From Streptomyces sp. 35G-GA-8 (GTDB taxonomy: Bacteria; Actinomycetota; Actinomycetes; Streptomycetales; Streptomycetaceae), in assembly GCF_023534745.1 (NCBI RefSeq), contig NZ_JAMHJQ010000002.1, forward strand, positions 195,761-259,760: a DNA stretch of 64,000 nucleotides. The letters run 5' to 3'. The translations under genes were made by a program, and so were the position numbers. The notes under the pieces are model-generated. The model was not told the origin of the DNA, ran no database searches, and saw only the letters and a list, made by a program, of their open reading frames with translations. Shown piece after piece: positions 52,004 through 62,130 of the stretch; the first letter of the stretch is position 1; every line of letters begins with the position of its first letter.

Positions 52004-54055
52004 TTACTCGAAAACGCCCAACTCTCCCTTGAGGGCGGCTACTTCCGTCACCGGTGCCGCGCAGACGAACCTCCGGCAGACATAGGCGGCGGCCTCCCCG
52101 CCGACCAGCGGACGGTCCGCCAGCAGCGGGAATTCATCACTTCCGGCCACGCCCGCGGCGACGACGGCACCCGGCGCGGTGCCCAGCAGCGCCGTACGGT
52201 GCAGCGCGCTCCGCCCGGGACCGGTCCCGTCCGCGTCGTCCCCCGGCTTCTCCACGACCGCGACCTCGCGCGGCCCGTCGAGCAGCGCCTCGGCCACCGC
52301 GAGCCCCCAGCCGATGAACCGCGGCGCCCTCGGCCCGAGCGCCTTGACCACCCCCAACGCCCCTTCCGCCGCGGTGCGGTGGGCCTCCGAGCCGGTGTGC
52401 GCGGCATACGAGAGGAGCGCCCCGGCGGCGGCCGTCCAGCCGGACGGCGTGGCGTTGTCCGTGGGGTCCTGCGGGCGCCTGATCAAACGTTCGGCATCGT
52501 TCGCCGTGTCGTACAGCGTCCCGCCCTCGGCCACGAACCGGTCGAGGACAATGTCCAGCAAGAATCCGGCGAATTCCAGCCAAGCACCCTCACCGGTGAC
52601 CCCCGCGAGCGCCAGGAAGCCCTCGGCGACATCGCCGTAGTCCTCCAGGACCCCCGCGTTGGCTCCGGCGCGGCCGTCCTTCGACGTACGGGCGAGCCGC
52701 GCCGTATCGTCCAGATGCACCCGCACCAGCAGATCGGCGGCCTCGGTGGCGCGCTCCACCAGATCCGGCCGGTCGAAGTAGGCGCCGGTCTCGGCCAGGG
52801 CGGCGATCGCGAGCCCGTTCCAGGCGGCCACGACCTTGTCGTCCCGGCCCGGCCTCGGCCGTCCGTCGCGCGCCGCGAGCAGCCGCCGCCGTACGGAATC
52901 GACCCGGGCGGCGTCCGCCACCCCGCCGTCCAGGGGCAGTTGCAGCACGGACGCGCCCTTCTCGAAGGTGCCTTCCTCCGTCACCCCGAAGTACCGCGCG
53001 GCGAACGCGGCGTCGGACTCCCCCAGCACCTCGCGCAGCTGGTCCGGCGTCCACACATAGAAGGCGCCCTCCACATGCGCGCCGCTGCCGTCGTCGCTGT
53101 CCGCGTCCAGCGCGGACGCGAACCCGCCCTCGGCCGTGCGCAGTTCGCGCACCATGAAGTCGGCCGTCTCCAGCGCCACCCGCCGGGCCAGATCGGAACC
53201 GGTGGCCCGCCACAGATGCGCGTACACCCGGCACAGCAGCGCATTGTCATACAACATTTTCTCGAAGTGGGGCACCGTCCACTCACGGTCCACCGAGTAC
53301 CGGGCGAACCCGCCGCCCAACTGGTCGTAGATCCCGCCCCTGGCCATCGCCTCGCACGTGTCGGCCGCCATCTGGAGCGCCCCCTCCGCGCCGGTACGGG
53401 CGTAGTGGCGCAGCAGGAACTCCACCGCCATCGACGGCGGGAACTTGGGCGCCCCGCCGAACCCGCCCCGCGCCGCGTCGTACTCCCGCGTCAGCCCCAG
53501 CAGCGCCTGCGCCAACTCCTCCTCGCCCGGCACCCCGTCCCCCCGGTACGCGAGCGACCGCCCGGCCAGCTCCCCCACGATCCGCGCCGCGACCTCCGCG
53601 ACCTCCCCGCGCCGGTCCTTCCACGCGGCACTGACCCCCTCCAGGACCTGCGGGAAGGACGCCATGCCGTGGCGGGGCGCGGGCGGGAAGTACGTACCGA
53701 AGTAGAACGGCTCCCCGTCCGCCGTCAGAAACACCGTCATGGGCCACCCGCCCTGCCCGGTGGCCGCCTGCACCGCCTCCATATACACGGCGTCCACATC
53801 GGGCCGCTCCTCGCGGTCGACCTTGACGCTGACGAAGTGCGCGTTCATGTACCGGGCGGTCGTCGGGTCCTCGAAGCTCTCGCCCGCCATCACATGGCAC
53901 CAGTGACAGCTGCTGTACCCCACGCTCAGCAGCACCGGCACATCCCGCCGCCGCGCCTCCTCGAACGCGGCGGGCGACCACGGCCACCAGTCGACCGGGT
54001 TGTCGGCGTGCTGGAGAAGGTAGGGGGAGGTCTCATGGGCCAGTCGGTTCGCCAT
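52004..54055 (-). CDS. YyaL-like thioredoxin-domain / epimerase-fold protein
   Basis: A 683-aa protein. An N-terminal DUF255 thioredoxin-like domain has SSCHWCHVM (Cys50-Cys53). A long alpha/alpha-barrel domain like N-acylglucosamine 2-epimerase/six-hairpin enzymes follows (about 170-600). It belongs to the YyaL/SSP411 family, whose function is not well defined; a redox role is possible. No signal peptide. It lies beside the SigK-like locus. Confidence 0.88.
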   Translation of the reverse strand: MANRLAHETSPYLLQHADNPVDWWPWSPAAFEEARRRDVPVLLSVGYSSCHWCHVMAGESFEDPTTARYMNAHFVSVKVDREERPDVDAVYMEAVQAATGQGGWPMTVFLTADGEPFYFGTYFPPAPRHGMASFPQVLEGVSAAWKDRRGEVAEVAARIVGELAGRSLAYRGDGVPGEEELAQALLGLTREYDAARGGFGGAPKFPPSMAVEFLLRHYARTGAEGALQMAADTCEAMARGGIYDQLGGGFARYSVDREWTVPHFEKMLYDNALLCRVYAHLWRATGSDLARRVALETADFMVRELRTAEGGFASALDADSDDGSGAHVEGAFYVWTPDQLREVLGESDAAFAARYFGVTEEGTFEKGASVLQLPLDGGVADAARVDSVRRRLLAARDGRPRPGRDDKVVAAWNGLAIAALAETGAYFDRPDLVERATEAADLLVRVHLDDTARLARTSKDGRAGANAGVLEDYGDVAEGFLALAGVTGEGAWLEFAGFLLDIVLDRFVAEGGTLYDTANDAERLIRRPQDPTDNATPSGWTAAAGALLSYAAHTGSEAHRTAAEGALGVVKALGPRAPRFIGWGLAVAEALLDGPREVAVVEKPGDDADGTGPGRSALHRTALLGTAPGAVVAAGVAGSDEFPLLADRPLVGGEAAAYVCRRFVCAAPVTEVAALKGELGVFE

Positions 54056-54185
54056 ACGCCCATCCTGCCCCAGCGGGGGCGCTGCCCTCGCGCACGCCCG
54101 CCGCGGGCGCGGAGTTCCGGGCTGGTGACGCGGCAGGTTCGAGGGCTCCGCCCATGGAGTGCCCGACGTACGCGCGTGCGTCCGG

Positions 54186-54935
54186 TCATGCGGGAAGCGT
54201 GAGCAGCATCAGTGGAGCGGTGGTGGGCTGGGGTGAGCCGCCGGCGGGTTCGATGGTGAGCCCGACGGCGGTGGCCTTGCCGAGGTCGCCCTCGATGGCC
54301 ACGGCCCCGTCGTGTTCGAGCAGTCCGGCCGGGCGCATGGTGCCGTGTTCGGCGTACCAGAGCTGGTAGGTCCTGCCACTGGCCGGCCTGGGGAGGCCGG
54401 TGCCGACGAACACCGCCTTGCCCAGCTGCCTGGACGTGATGACCGCGGCGGAGGCCCCGTTGGTGGTGCGGCCCTGGACGGTGCGGACGTCGGGGGCGGA
54501 CATGACCGACGTCAGGTCTTCGAGCTGCCGGGCCGCCTGCCGCGCCTCTCGTTGCGACTCGGTGCTCCGCTGGTGCTGCCAGGCCGCGACGCCCGCCAGG
54601 GTGACGGTGACGACGATGCCGGCGGCGACGAGGAGGGGGCCGGTCCTGCGCATCGCCGAGAAGATCGATGTGACGCGCTGGTCGCTCGCCGGCACACGTG
54701 GGGGCATCTGGCGTACGGAGTCGATGCCGTGCATGACGGAATCCCTCATGCCCCGCGGGGCCGGGCCGGCCACCGCTCCGGCGAGCCGGCCGGCGGTGGC
54801 GGCGAACCCGGCCACCTCGTCCCGGCACGGTGCGCAGTGCGCGAGATGGGCCTCGACCACCTCGCGCTCGTCGTGTGGGAGCGCGTCGAGTGCGTAGGCG
54901 CCGGTAAGGCTGTGGAGTTCTTCGTGAACTCTCAT
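54186..54935 (-). CDS. rskA: RskA-type anti-sigma factor
   Basis: A 249-aa membrane anti-sigma factor. The cytosolic N-terminus carries the zinc anti-sigma motif H-x3-C-x2-C (His30, Cys34, Cys37). One membrane helix (about 99-119) is followed by an extracytoplasmic RskA domain. It overlaps the sigma gene by 4 nt. It likely holds SigK inactive until regulated proteolysis, as in mycobacteria. Confidence 0.9.
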   Translation of the reverse strand: MRVHEELHSLTGAYALDALPHDEREVVEAHLAHCAPCRDEVAGFAATAGRLAGAVAGPAPRGMRDSVMHGIDSVRQMPPRVPASDQRVTSIFSAMRRTGPLLVAAGIVVTVTLAGVAAWQHQRSTESQREARQAARQLEDLTSVMSAPDVRTVQGRTTNGASAAVITSRQLGKAVFVGTGLPRPASGRTYQLWYAEHGTMRPAGLLEHDGAVAIEGDLGKATAVGLTIEPAGGSPQPTTAPLMLLTLPA

Positions 54936-55534
54936 GCTGTCACCCCCATGCAGTCGCGCAGCCGGATGAGCCCGTCGCGCATACGTGTCTTGACGGTCGG
55001 AAGCGGGGTGCGGAGGGTTTCCGCGACTTCCCGGTAGGTCAGCCCCTGGTAGTAGGCGAGAGTGACCGCCTGCCGCTGGAGTTCGGTGAGCTGCTTCATA
55101 CAGCGGCGCACCTGCTGGCTCTGCAACCGGGTCTCGGCTCGCTCGGCGACATCGTCGTAGGGCCGTTGCAGGTCGCGTACGGCGTGGTCGCGGTCGCGGT
55201 TGGCTGCTGCCTCGGCCGAGCGGACCCGGTCCACGGCGCGGCGGTGAGCGATCATGCTGGCCCAGGCGTGGACGCTGCCCTTCTCCGGGTCGTAGCGCGG
55301 AGCGCGCCGCCACAGGTCGATCATGACTTCCTGGGCGACTTCCTCGGACTGGGCACGGTCGCGCACGACCTTGAGGACGATCCCGAACACGGTGTCGACG
55401 ACGGCGTCGTAGAGAACCGTGAAGGCTTCCTTGTCGCCGCACGCGACACGCCTCATGATCTCGTCCAGCCGGAGTTCGGCGGGGTGTGGCGGGCCGGAAG
55501 GAGCGGGTTCACTCAACGGGTTCCCTCTCATCAC
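54932..55534 (-). CDS. sigK: ECF sigma factor, SigK type
   Basis: A 200-aa sigma-70 family protein with region 2 (about 38-108, including SEEVAQEVMIDLWRRAPRYDPEKGS) and region 4 (about 145-195, with LTYREVAETLRTPLPTVKTRMRDGL). The short N-terminal Pro-rich stretch is variable. A GTG at 55534 is followed directly by an ATG at 55531; either may start, with GAGGTGG 9-12 nt upstream. Naming rests on paired RskA and the nearby fasciclin and oxidoreductase genes. Confidence 0.88.
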   Translation of the reverse strand: MMRGNPLSEPAPSGPPHPAELRLDEIMRRVACGDKEAFTVLYDAVVDTVFGIVLKVVRDRAQSEEVAQEVMIDLWRRAPRYDPEKGSVHAWASMIAHRRAVDRVRSAEAAANRDRDHAVRDLQRPYDDVAERAETRLQSQQVRRCMKQLTELQRQAVTLAYYQGLTYREVAETLRTPLPTVKTRMRDGLIRLRDCMGVTA

Positions 55535-55799
55535 TGGTGGGCCACCTCACACAGGCAGCCCTTATGACCGGCGGGACGCTTCCCTCGCATATCAGCCCTT
55601 CGGTGATCAGTGACGACGAATGGGGGAGTTCAGGCGCGGCGCGCTCCGCCACGCTGTGCCTCCTCATTACTTCGCCACGGTCGGGCAAGCGGATGGGTCA
55701 CTCATCGCCCGGAGGAACGACCGTGTCCGGCGGTCAACTGTGAGACCGCCGGCACCGGGCGGGTCCAAGCCGGTGGCCGCGCCGCCGCGAAGGACGGGT

Positions 55800-57377
55800 G
55801 TGACCATCAACCGAGCAACTCTCATCCGTGGGACGACGGCGGGCGCCGCCGGACTGCTGGCCGCGTTCTCCTCGCTGGCGGTGGGGGAACTGGCGGCAGC
55901 GCTCGTGCGACCGGAGGCCAGTCCCGTGCTCGCGGTCGGCGGCGCGTCCATCGACCTCACCCCGGCACCGGTGAAGGACTGGGCGATCCGCAACTTCGGC
56001 ACCCACGACAAACTCGTGCTGCAGGCGGGCATCCTCACCGTACTGGCGCTGTTCGCCGTGGCCCTCGGCCTGCTCGCCCCGCGCCATCGGCGGGCCGGCG
56101 CTCTCGGAGTCCTGGCCTTCGGCGTGATCGGAGCGGCTGCCGCGCTCGGGCGCCCGGATTCCGCGTCGTGGACCGACGCCCTGCCGTCGATCACCGGGTC
56201 ACTCGCCGGTGCCGCGGTGCTGTACGTCCTGGCCCGCGCTCTCGCCGGCCCCCGCGACGCGGTGACGCAGGACGGACCGGATGGCTGGGACCGCCGCGGC
56301 TTCCTGCTCGCCGCATCCGCGGCGGCCGTCGCCTCCGCTGGGGCATCGGTCCTCGGCCGCGGCCTGGCCTCCTCCCGAAGCGGTGACGCCGTCGCGTCAC
56401 GAGCGGCCATCACCCTGCCGACCCCCGGGTCACCGGCCCCCGCGATCGATTCCCGCGCCGCACCGCGCGTTCCCGGAATGCCGCCGTTCACCACCCCGAA
56501 CAAGGACTTCTACCGCGTCGACACCGCCCTCGTCGTCCCCAGGGTCGACGCCACCGCCTGGCGCCTGAGGATCCACGGAAGGGGCGTGACCAACCCTCTC
56601 AGCCTCACGTTCCAGGACCTGCTGGACAGTGAGCTGATCGAGCGCGACATCACCCTGACCTGTGTGTCCAACGAGGTGGGCGGCCCCTACGTCGGCACCG
56701 CGCGCTGGATCGGCGTACGCCTGGCGGACCTGCTGCGGCAGGCAGGAGTCAGGCCGCCGTCACGCGGGGGCCGGGCCGATCAACTCGTGGCCCGGTCCGT
56801 CGACGGGATGACGCTCGGCGCCCCTGTCGAGGACGTGATGGACGGCCGGGACGCCATGCTCGCCATCGGGATGAACGGCGACCCGCTGCCCTTCGAGCAC
56901 GGCTTCCCGGTCCGTATGGTCGTGCCGGGGCTCTACGGCTATGTCTCCGCCTGCAAGTGGATCGAGGACATCGAGCTCACCACCTTCGACGCCTACGACC
57001 CCTACTGGGTCAAGCGGAAGTGGGCCCGCGAGGCCCCCATCAAGACACAGTCCCGCATCGACACCCCCAAACCCTTCGCGCGCCCCACGGCCGGCACCGT
57101 CATGGTCGCCGGGGTCGCCTGGGCACAGCACCGGGGCATCGACCTGGTCGAGGTACGCGTCGACGACGGCCCCTGGCAACGCGCCCATCTCGCGGCCGAA
57201 CACACCACCGACACCTGGCGCCTGTGGTCCCTCCCCTGGAAAGCCACCACCGGCACCCACACCCTCACCGTGCGCGCCACCGACCGCACCGGCGAGATCC
57301 AGACGGAGCGGCGCGCCCGCACCATCCCCGACGGCGCCAGCGGTTGGCACAGCGTCGTCGTGACAGTGACCACCTGA
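55800..57377 (+). CDS. Membrane-anchored molybdopterin oxidoreductase (sulfite oxidase fold)
   Basis: A 525-aa protein. The N-terminal half has four or five membrane helices ending in a Tat-like WDRRGFLLAAS (about 163-173). A SUOX-type molybdenum-cofactor domain (about 225-430) follows, with the Mo-ligand Cys288 in LTCVSNEVGG, then a C-terminal Ig-like dimerisation domain (to 525). GTG 55800 follows GAAGGA; the longer frame from 55620 has no ribosome site. It faces outside the cell. It is divergent from sigK. The substrate is unknown. Confidence 0.87.
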   Translation: MTINRATLIRGTTAGAAGLLAAFSSLAVGELAAALVRPEASPVLAVGGASIDLTPAPVKDWAIRNFGTHDKLVLQAGILTVLALFAVALGLLAPRHRRAGALGVLAFGVIGAAAALGRPDSASWTDALPSITGSLAGAAVLYVLARALAGPRDAVTQDGPDGWDRRGFLLAASAAAVASAGASVLGRGLASSRSGDAVASRAAITLPTPGSPAPAIDSRAAPRVPGMPPFTTPNKDFYRVDTALVVPRVDATAWRLRIHGRGVTNPLSLTFQDLLDSELIERDITLTCVSNEVGGPYVGTARWIGVRLADLLRQAGVRPPSRGGRADQLVARSVDGMTLGAPVEDVMDGRDAMLAIGMNGDPLPFEHGFPVRMVVPGLYGYVSACKWIEDIELTTFDAYDPYWVKRKWAREAPIKTQSRIDTPKPFARPTAGTVMVAGVAWAQHRGIDLVEVRVDDGPWQRAHLAAEHTTDTWRLWSLPWKATTGTHTLTVRATDRTGEIQTERRARTIPDGASGWHSVVVTVTT

Positions 57378-57498
57378 CGGAGTGACCTGACAGAGCGGCC
57401 TGACGGGCGACCTGACGCACGACCTGACGCGCGATCACCTCGAACTCCCGTTCAAGAGCTGCCCCATCGGGTGATATCTCGTCGCCTACGCGATCCAC

Positions 57499-57526
57499 CA
57501 ATCCACCTCGCGCCGCGCTCCGAATC
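57499..57526 (+). promoter_or_regulatory. SigK-like promoter upstream of the fasciclin gene
   Basis: CAATCC (57499-57504), 16 nt, then CGAATC (57521-57526). The mycobacterial SigK consensus as I recall it is CCATCC-N16-CGAATA, so each hexamer is one or two bases away with correct spacing. The leader to the ATG would be about 125 nt. Confidence 0.55.
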
Positions 57527-57658
57527 ACCAATGTGACGATCAAACGGAGAGCCCTCACGGGACAAGCGTCACCAGGTGACCCGCGCTTCCCGCCCAGGCC
57601 GCCCCACACACCCAAGTCACTACACACCGCAATCATTCGATCACCCAGGAGAACTCTG

Positions 57659-58312
57659 ATGACTTCCTTCCGCTTCCGTCGTGCCGCTGTCGCCGTCGCC
57701 GCGGCCGCTGTTCTGCCCCTCGCGCTGACCGCCTGCGGGGAGAGCGACTCTTCGACATCGGCCGCGGACAAGGAGACGACGGCGCCGGCCGAGGAGAAGT
57801 CGACCCCGCCCGCGGACGATGCCGCTCCTGGCGGCGATGGTCCGTTCGGGCCCGCCTGCGCCTCGGTCCCCACGGAGGGCGCCGGCTCCTTCGACGGCAT
57901 GGCCAAGGACCCGGTGGCGACGGCCGCCTCCAACAACCCCGCCCTGTCCACACTGGTGGCCGCGGTGAAGAAGGCCGGGCTCGTCGACACCCTCAACAAC
58001 GCACAGAACATCACCGTGTTCGCGCCCACCAACGACGCCTTCGCCAAGCTCCCGAAGGCCGACTTGGACAAGGTCCTCGCGGACAAGGAGATGCTGACCA
58101 ACATCCTCACCTACCACGTGGTCGGGCAGAAGCTCACCCCGCAGCAGCTCGAGAACGGCAGTTACGAGACTCTCCAGAAGTCCACCCTCACCACCAAGGG
58201 ATCCGGCGAGGACTACACCGTCGACGACAACTCGAAGGTTGTCTGCGGCAATGTCCCGACCGGCAACGCCACGGTCTACATCATCGACACCGTGCTCATG
58301 CCGAAGTCCTGA
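57659..58312 (+). CDS. Fasciclin-domain lipoprotein (MPT83-like)
   Basis: A 217-aa protein. A signal peptide with lipobox LTAC (Cys26) and a Ser/Thr/Glu/Pro linker precede one FAS1 domain (about 78-217, including FAPTNDAFAKLP and ILTYHVVGQKLTP). AGGAG is 7 nt before the ATG. Homologues MPT70/MPT83 are SigK-regulated cell-surface proteins in mycobacteria. It is likely controlled by the nearby sigma factor. Confidence 0.9.
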   Translation: MTSFRFRRAAVAVAAAAVLPLALTACGESDSSTSAADKETTAPAEEKSTPPADDAAPGGDGPFGPACASVPTEGAGSFDGMAKDPVATAASNNPALSTLVAAVKKAGLVDTLNNAQNITVFAPTNDAFAKLPKADLDKVLADKEMLTNILTYHVVGQKLTPQQLENGSYETLQKSTLTTKGSGEDYTVDDNSKVVCGNVPTGNATVYIIDTVLMPKS

Positions 58313-58339
58313 CCAGCGAACGGGACTTGGCCGAACACC

Positions 58340-58376
58340 CCCACCACCCACTCACACACCCACTCACACACTCACC
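58340..58376. repeat. Degenerate CACTCACACACC repeats
   Basis: Short tandem copies of ACTCACACACCC lie between the fasciclin gene and its terminator. No function seen. Confidence 0.7.
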
Positions 58377-58420
58377 CACCGCTCACCCGGCACAGAGGCG
58401 ACTGTGCCGGGTGAGCGGTG
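58377..58420. terminator. Very strong hairpin terminator
   Basis: A perfect 19-bp stem (58377-58395 with 58402-58420) and a 6-nt loop lie between the fasciclin gene and the NB-ARC gene. Confidence 0.9.
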
Positions 58421-58518
58421 CGGGTGTGCCGACCGTGGACCGGCGGGCTCCCTCGCCATCGCGTGCCGCAGGCAGGACAATGTCCTCTCTCAACCCATGC
58501 TCTCGGAGGGGGACGCAC

Positions 58519-61500
58519 ATGCGGGAAAGCCACCGGGCCGAAGCCGAGAGGCTGTTGGTACGTGCCGTGGAGGAAGAGGTACGGCGCTCCGGCGGGCGGA
58601 CCGAGGGGAACACCCTGCTGGCGCGCGGGCGCGGCGCCCTGGACGCCATCGCGGCAGGCGCGGACGAGGAGTACGCCGCGTATGTGCGCGCGCTGGACAC
58701 GGACCGGGCCGAGCGGCCCGCGCTCTCGGAACGCTTCAGCAAACAATCCCTCGGAACGCCCGCACTGGTCACGTCCGTCGCCGCGGTCGCCGCCATCGGC
58801 GCGGATGTCGCGCTGGGCACCGCCACGGGCGTCGCGCTCGGCGCCGGCGCCGTCGTCGCGGTCGCGGGGGCCGCGACCACCGTCGCCAAGGTGACCGCCT
58901 CGCACTGGCCGGCCGCGCACCGCAGAGCCGGGGCGGCCGGCCAGCCAGGCGGCACCGAACAGTTGCGGCTCCAGTGGCTGACGGCGCTGGAGGTACGGGG
59001 CATCCGCCCGTTCCTCGACCAGCAGCGGGTGCTGACCTCCGCGTCCCGGCGCACCACCAAGAAGCCCACCGTCGTCCCGCAACTGCGCGGCGGGGACCGC
59101 AGCGCGGCGGCCCGCCGGCGCAGTGTGCTGGAGCAGTCCTTCGGCCATCTGCCCGAGCCGGCCGGGCCGTTCGCCGGCCGGCGCGCGGCGATGGCGCAGA
59201 TCGCGCAGTGGGTGCACGCGGCCCGGGTGTCGACGGAGACGAAGCCGACGGTCGTGGTGCTGTACGGCGCCCCCGGCTCCGGCCGCACCGAACTGGCCGT
59301 ACGGGCCGCGCACCAGCTCAAGGACCAGTTCAGAGGCGCGTGCGTGGTCGACCTGCGCGGCGGCGGCTCCTTCGAGGCGCCCCTGTCGACCCGGGAGGCG
59401 CTGCTGCATCTGCTCAACCGGCTCGGCGCGCCGCGCGAACAGCTGCTGTTCCGCGAGGGGTCCTCCCCGGAGCAGCAGGTACGGCGGCTGAGCGAGCTGT
59501 ATCACCAGCATCTGACGGGCCTGCCGGTGACGGTCGTCCTGGACGACGCCTCCGACCCCGAACAGGTACGGACGCTGGTGCCCGAACGGTCCGACAGCCT
59601 GGTGCTGGTGACGGCCCGCGAGCGGCTCGATCTGCCGGACGACGTACCGGCCTGGGTGCACCAGCTGGCCGTCGAGCCGCTGGACACGGCGGGCGCGGAA
59701 GAGCTGCTGCGGGCCATGGCCGAACCGTCCGCCGCGTCGGCGGAGGGACCGTACGACGCGCAATCCACCGACCGGGTCGGCGAGTTGTGCGGCGGCCTGC
59801 CGCTCGCCCTGCGGATCGCCGGTTCCTCCCTCACGGAGCGTTCCGCCCAGCGGCTGGCCACGGACCTCGACGCGTACGGCCCGGTCGAACCGGTCGAGCG
59901 GGCCCTGTGGGTGCGTTACACCGACATGAGCGACCAGGCCCGCAGGCTGCTGCGCCGCCTCGCGCTGGCGGGCCGCGCCTCCCTGGGCGCGGCAGCGGCG
60001 GCGGCGCTGCTGGCGACGGACGAGCAGGAGGCGGGCCGGCTGCTGGCCGAGCTGTCCCGGGCGGGTCTGATCGACCACGTACGGGCCAGCCGCTACCGGC
60101 TGCACGACGTCGTCAGGATCTTCGCGCACTCACGGCTGCGGGACGAGGAGGGCGCCGAGGACCGTACGGCCGCCCAGGAACGGCTGATCCGGAACTACGG
60201 CGAGCTGGCCGACTCCGTGATCCGGCTGGTCGACGGCAAGACCTCCACCCGCGCGGACCTCTTCAAGACCGCGGCGGGCGCGCACGGCTTCTCCTCGCTG
60301 GAGTCCGCGCTGCGCTGGCTGGACGACGAGTCCAGCTTCATCACGGCCGCGCTGCGGCACGCCGAGGGGGTCGACCAGCAGGCCGTACTCAACCTGCTGG
60401 GCGCGCTCTGCGACTACTGCCTGCTGCGCGGCGACCTCTACCGGCTGGGCGAGATCAACGAGCTGACCCAGGCGGTGGGCCAGGGGCTGCTGCTCCGCTC
60501 GGTCCAGTGGCGTACGGGCATCGCGGCCCGGCAGCTCGGCGAGCTGGACAAGGCGCGCACCACCCTGACCACGGTCGTCGGTCTCTACCGTGAGGCGGAC
60601 CATGACGCGGGCGCGGCCCGCGCGCTGTGCTCGCTCGGCATCACCCTGCATCACCAGGGCAATCTGACCGAGGCGTCGGCGAAGCTGCGCGAAGCGCTCG
60701 CCCTCCAGTCCCCGGAGCCGCTGGCCGGAGACCGCGGCTGGACCCTGCACGCGCTGGCGGCCGTCGAGCGCGACCGCGGCTCGCTGGCCGAGGCGCTCAC
60801 CCTCCTGTCCCGCGCGCTCGTACTGCACCGCGAGAACGAGTCCCTGCACGGCGAGGCGTGGACGCACTTCCAGCTGGGCCAGTTGTATCTGCGCCTCGGC
60901 GAGGTGGCGCGGGCGGAGGCGGAGCTGCGCGCGGCACTCGATCTGTACGGCAGGACCCGTGACGGCCGCGGCGAGGCCTGGGCGATGACCCAGCTCGCCC
61001 GTACCCACCTGGTGGACGGCGACCCGGCCCCCGCGGTCGGTGAACTGCGCGACGCCCTCGCCCGCCACCGCGACAACGAGGACGCGCGCGGTGAGGCGTG
61101 GACGCTCTACTACCTGGGCCACGCGCTGGAGGCGACGGGCGACCGCGACCAGGCGGTACGGGAACTGGAGCGGGCGCGCACGATGTTCTCCCGGATGCGG
61201 GACGTGTACGGGCTGGCCTGCGCCCGGCACCACTCGGGCCGGGTCACCCGCGACCAGCGCGCCGCCCAGACCGGCAACCTCCGCAACTCCGGCTTCGCCC
61301 GCCAGCTGCTGACCGACGCCCGCGCGGACTTCCGCCGCATCGGCGTCGCCCACGGCGAGGCCTGGACCTGTCTGGAGCTGGCCGTCATCGACGCCGGCAA
61401 CAACCGCCCCGGCCAGGCGCTCCAGCTGTGCGACGAGGCGACGGCGCTCTTCGCCTCGTACGACGACCACCGCGGCGCCGACTGGTCCCGCTTCCTGCGC

Positions 61501-61755
61501 TGCACGCTTCTGCCGTACGCCTCGGCGGGCGGTATCGAGGTGGGCTCGGTCGTCGCCGAACAGGAACTGTCGGACCTCTCCGCCGCCGACCACACGTCCC
61601 GCGACAGCAAGCTCACGGAATCCATGGCGACGCTCGGGGTCATGCTGAGCCGGGGCGTACGACTGGAGGACGGCTGGCAGGCCTGGCAACTGGGCATGGT
61701 GCCGAACCGTCACGCACGGGAGGTGATGGGCGTACCGGTGACCGCGGTCACATAG
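58519..61755 (+). CDS. NB-ARC/TPR STAND protein with membrane N-terminus and altered Walker A
   Basis: A 1078-aa protein starting at ATG 58519 with a GGAGGGGG ribosome site. The N-terminal helical domain (1-80) is followed by an Ala/Val/Gly-rich hydrophobic pair (82-125). The NB-ARC ATPase (about 215-530) has Walker A GAPGSGRTE (250-258), Walker B VTVVLDDA (337-344) and GGLPLA (425-430). TPR repeats run about 570-1000. The invariant Walker A Lys is Arg256, so nucleotide hydrolysis may be weak or absent. The group includes regulators and defence NLR-like proteins; no effector domain is recognised. Confidence 0.85.
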   Translation: MRESHRAEAERLLVRAVEEEVRRSGGRTEGNTLLARGRGALDAIAAGADEEYAAYVRALDTDRAERPALSERFSKQSLGTPALVTSVAAVAAIGADVALGTATGVALGAGAVVAVAGAATTVAKVTASHWPAAHRRAGAAGQPGGTEQLRLQWLTALEVRGIRPFLDQQRVLTSASRRTTKKPTVVPQLRGGDRSAAARRRSVLEQSFGHLPEPAGPFAGRRAAMAQIAQWVHAARVSTETKPTVVVLYGAPGSGRTELAVRAAHQLKDQFRGACVVDLRGGGSFEAPLSTREALLHLLNRLGAPREQLLFREGSSPEQQVRRLSELYHQHLTGLPVTVVLDDASDPEQVRTLVPERSDSLVLVTARERLDLPDDVPAWVHQLAVEPLDTAGAEELLRAMAEPSAASAEGPYDAQSTDRVGELCGGLPLALRIAGSSLTERSAQRLATDLDAYGPVEPVERALWVRYTDMSDQARRLLRRLALAGRASLGAAAAAALLATDEQEAGRLLAELSRAGLIDHVRASRYRLHDVVRIFAHSRLRDEEGAEDRTAAQERLIRNYGELADSVIRLVDGKTSTRADLFKTAAGAHGFSSLESALRWLDDESSFITAALRHAEGVDQQAVLNLLGALCDYCLLRGDLYRLGEINELTQAVGQGLLLRSVQWRTGIAARQLGELDKARTTLTTVVGLYREADHDAGAARALCSLGITLHHQGNLTEASAKLREALALQSPEPLAGDRGWTLHALAAVERDRGSLAEALTLLSRALVLHRENESLHGEAWTHFQLGQLYLRLGEVARAEAELRAALDLYGRTRDGRGEAWAMTQLARTHLVDGDPAPAVGELRDALARHRDNEDARGEAWTLYYLGHALEATGDRDQAVRELERARTMFSRMRDVYGLACARHHSGRVTRDQRAAQTGNLRNSGFARQLLTDARADFRRIGVAHGEAWTCLELAVIDAGNNRPGQALQLCDEATALFASYDDHRGADWSRFLRCTLLPYASAGGIEVGSVVAEQELSDLSAADHTSRDSKLTESMATLGVMLSRGVRLEDGWQAWQLGMVPNRHAREVMGVPVTAVT

Positions 61756-61773
61756 CCAACTCCCTCAGCCCCG

Positions 61774-61798
61774 TGACGCCCTGTGGGTCGGGGCGTCA
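61774..61798. terminator. Hairpin after the NB-ARC gene
   Basis: TGACGCCC and GGGCGTCA form an 8-bp perfect stem with a 9-nt loop, 18 bp after the stop and before a convergent gene. Confidence 0.6.
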
Positions 61799-61830
61799 GG
61801 GGGCCGGGCGCGGGACGACGCCGAAGGTCG

Positions 61831-62130
61831 CTACTCGCCGCGCGGCGCGGCGGACGTCGGCTCGCTCTCCGTGGGGCGCTTCGCAGCCGGCGCGGCCGGG
61901 GACTCCGCGTTCGGGGACTGGGGGGCCGCGACCGGCGGCTGTGCCGGGGTCTCCTCGAAGTTGACCATGTCCATGTGGCGGTTCATCGACTTCATGAGCA
62001 TCCACACGCCCCCCGCCATCACCGCGAACACGATGAACCCGAGCACACCGGGCGTCACCTTGTTCTCGTCGAGCTCCTTGGCGAGAGGAGCCGCGAACGC
62101 CACTGCCTGAATCGCATCCATATCAGGCAT
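61831..62130 (-). CDS. Small membrane protein downstream of mca
   Basis: A 99-aa protein with one membrane helix (about 27-48) and a long Pro/Ala/Glu-rich cytosolic tail. The start at 62130 overlaps the mca stop by 8 nt; ATG 62121 is an alternative. I cannot name the family. Confidence 0.7.
   Translation of the reverse strand: MPDMDAIQAVAFAAPLAKELDENKVTPGVLGFIVFAVMAGGVWMLMKSMNRHMDMVNFEETPAQPPVAAPQSPNAESPAAPAAKRPTESEPTSAAPRGE

Noticed and set aside
58340-58420. A CRISPR-like repeat region
   Set aside because: The units are short, degenerate and adjoin a terminator hairpin; there are no spacers or cas genes.
58372-60129. A 585-codon minus-strand frame opposite the NB-ARC gene
   Set aside because: It has no motif or ribosome site and overlaps a clear P-loop ATPase gene and a terminator.
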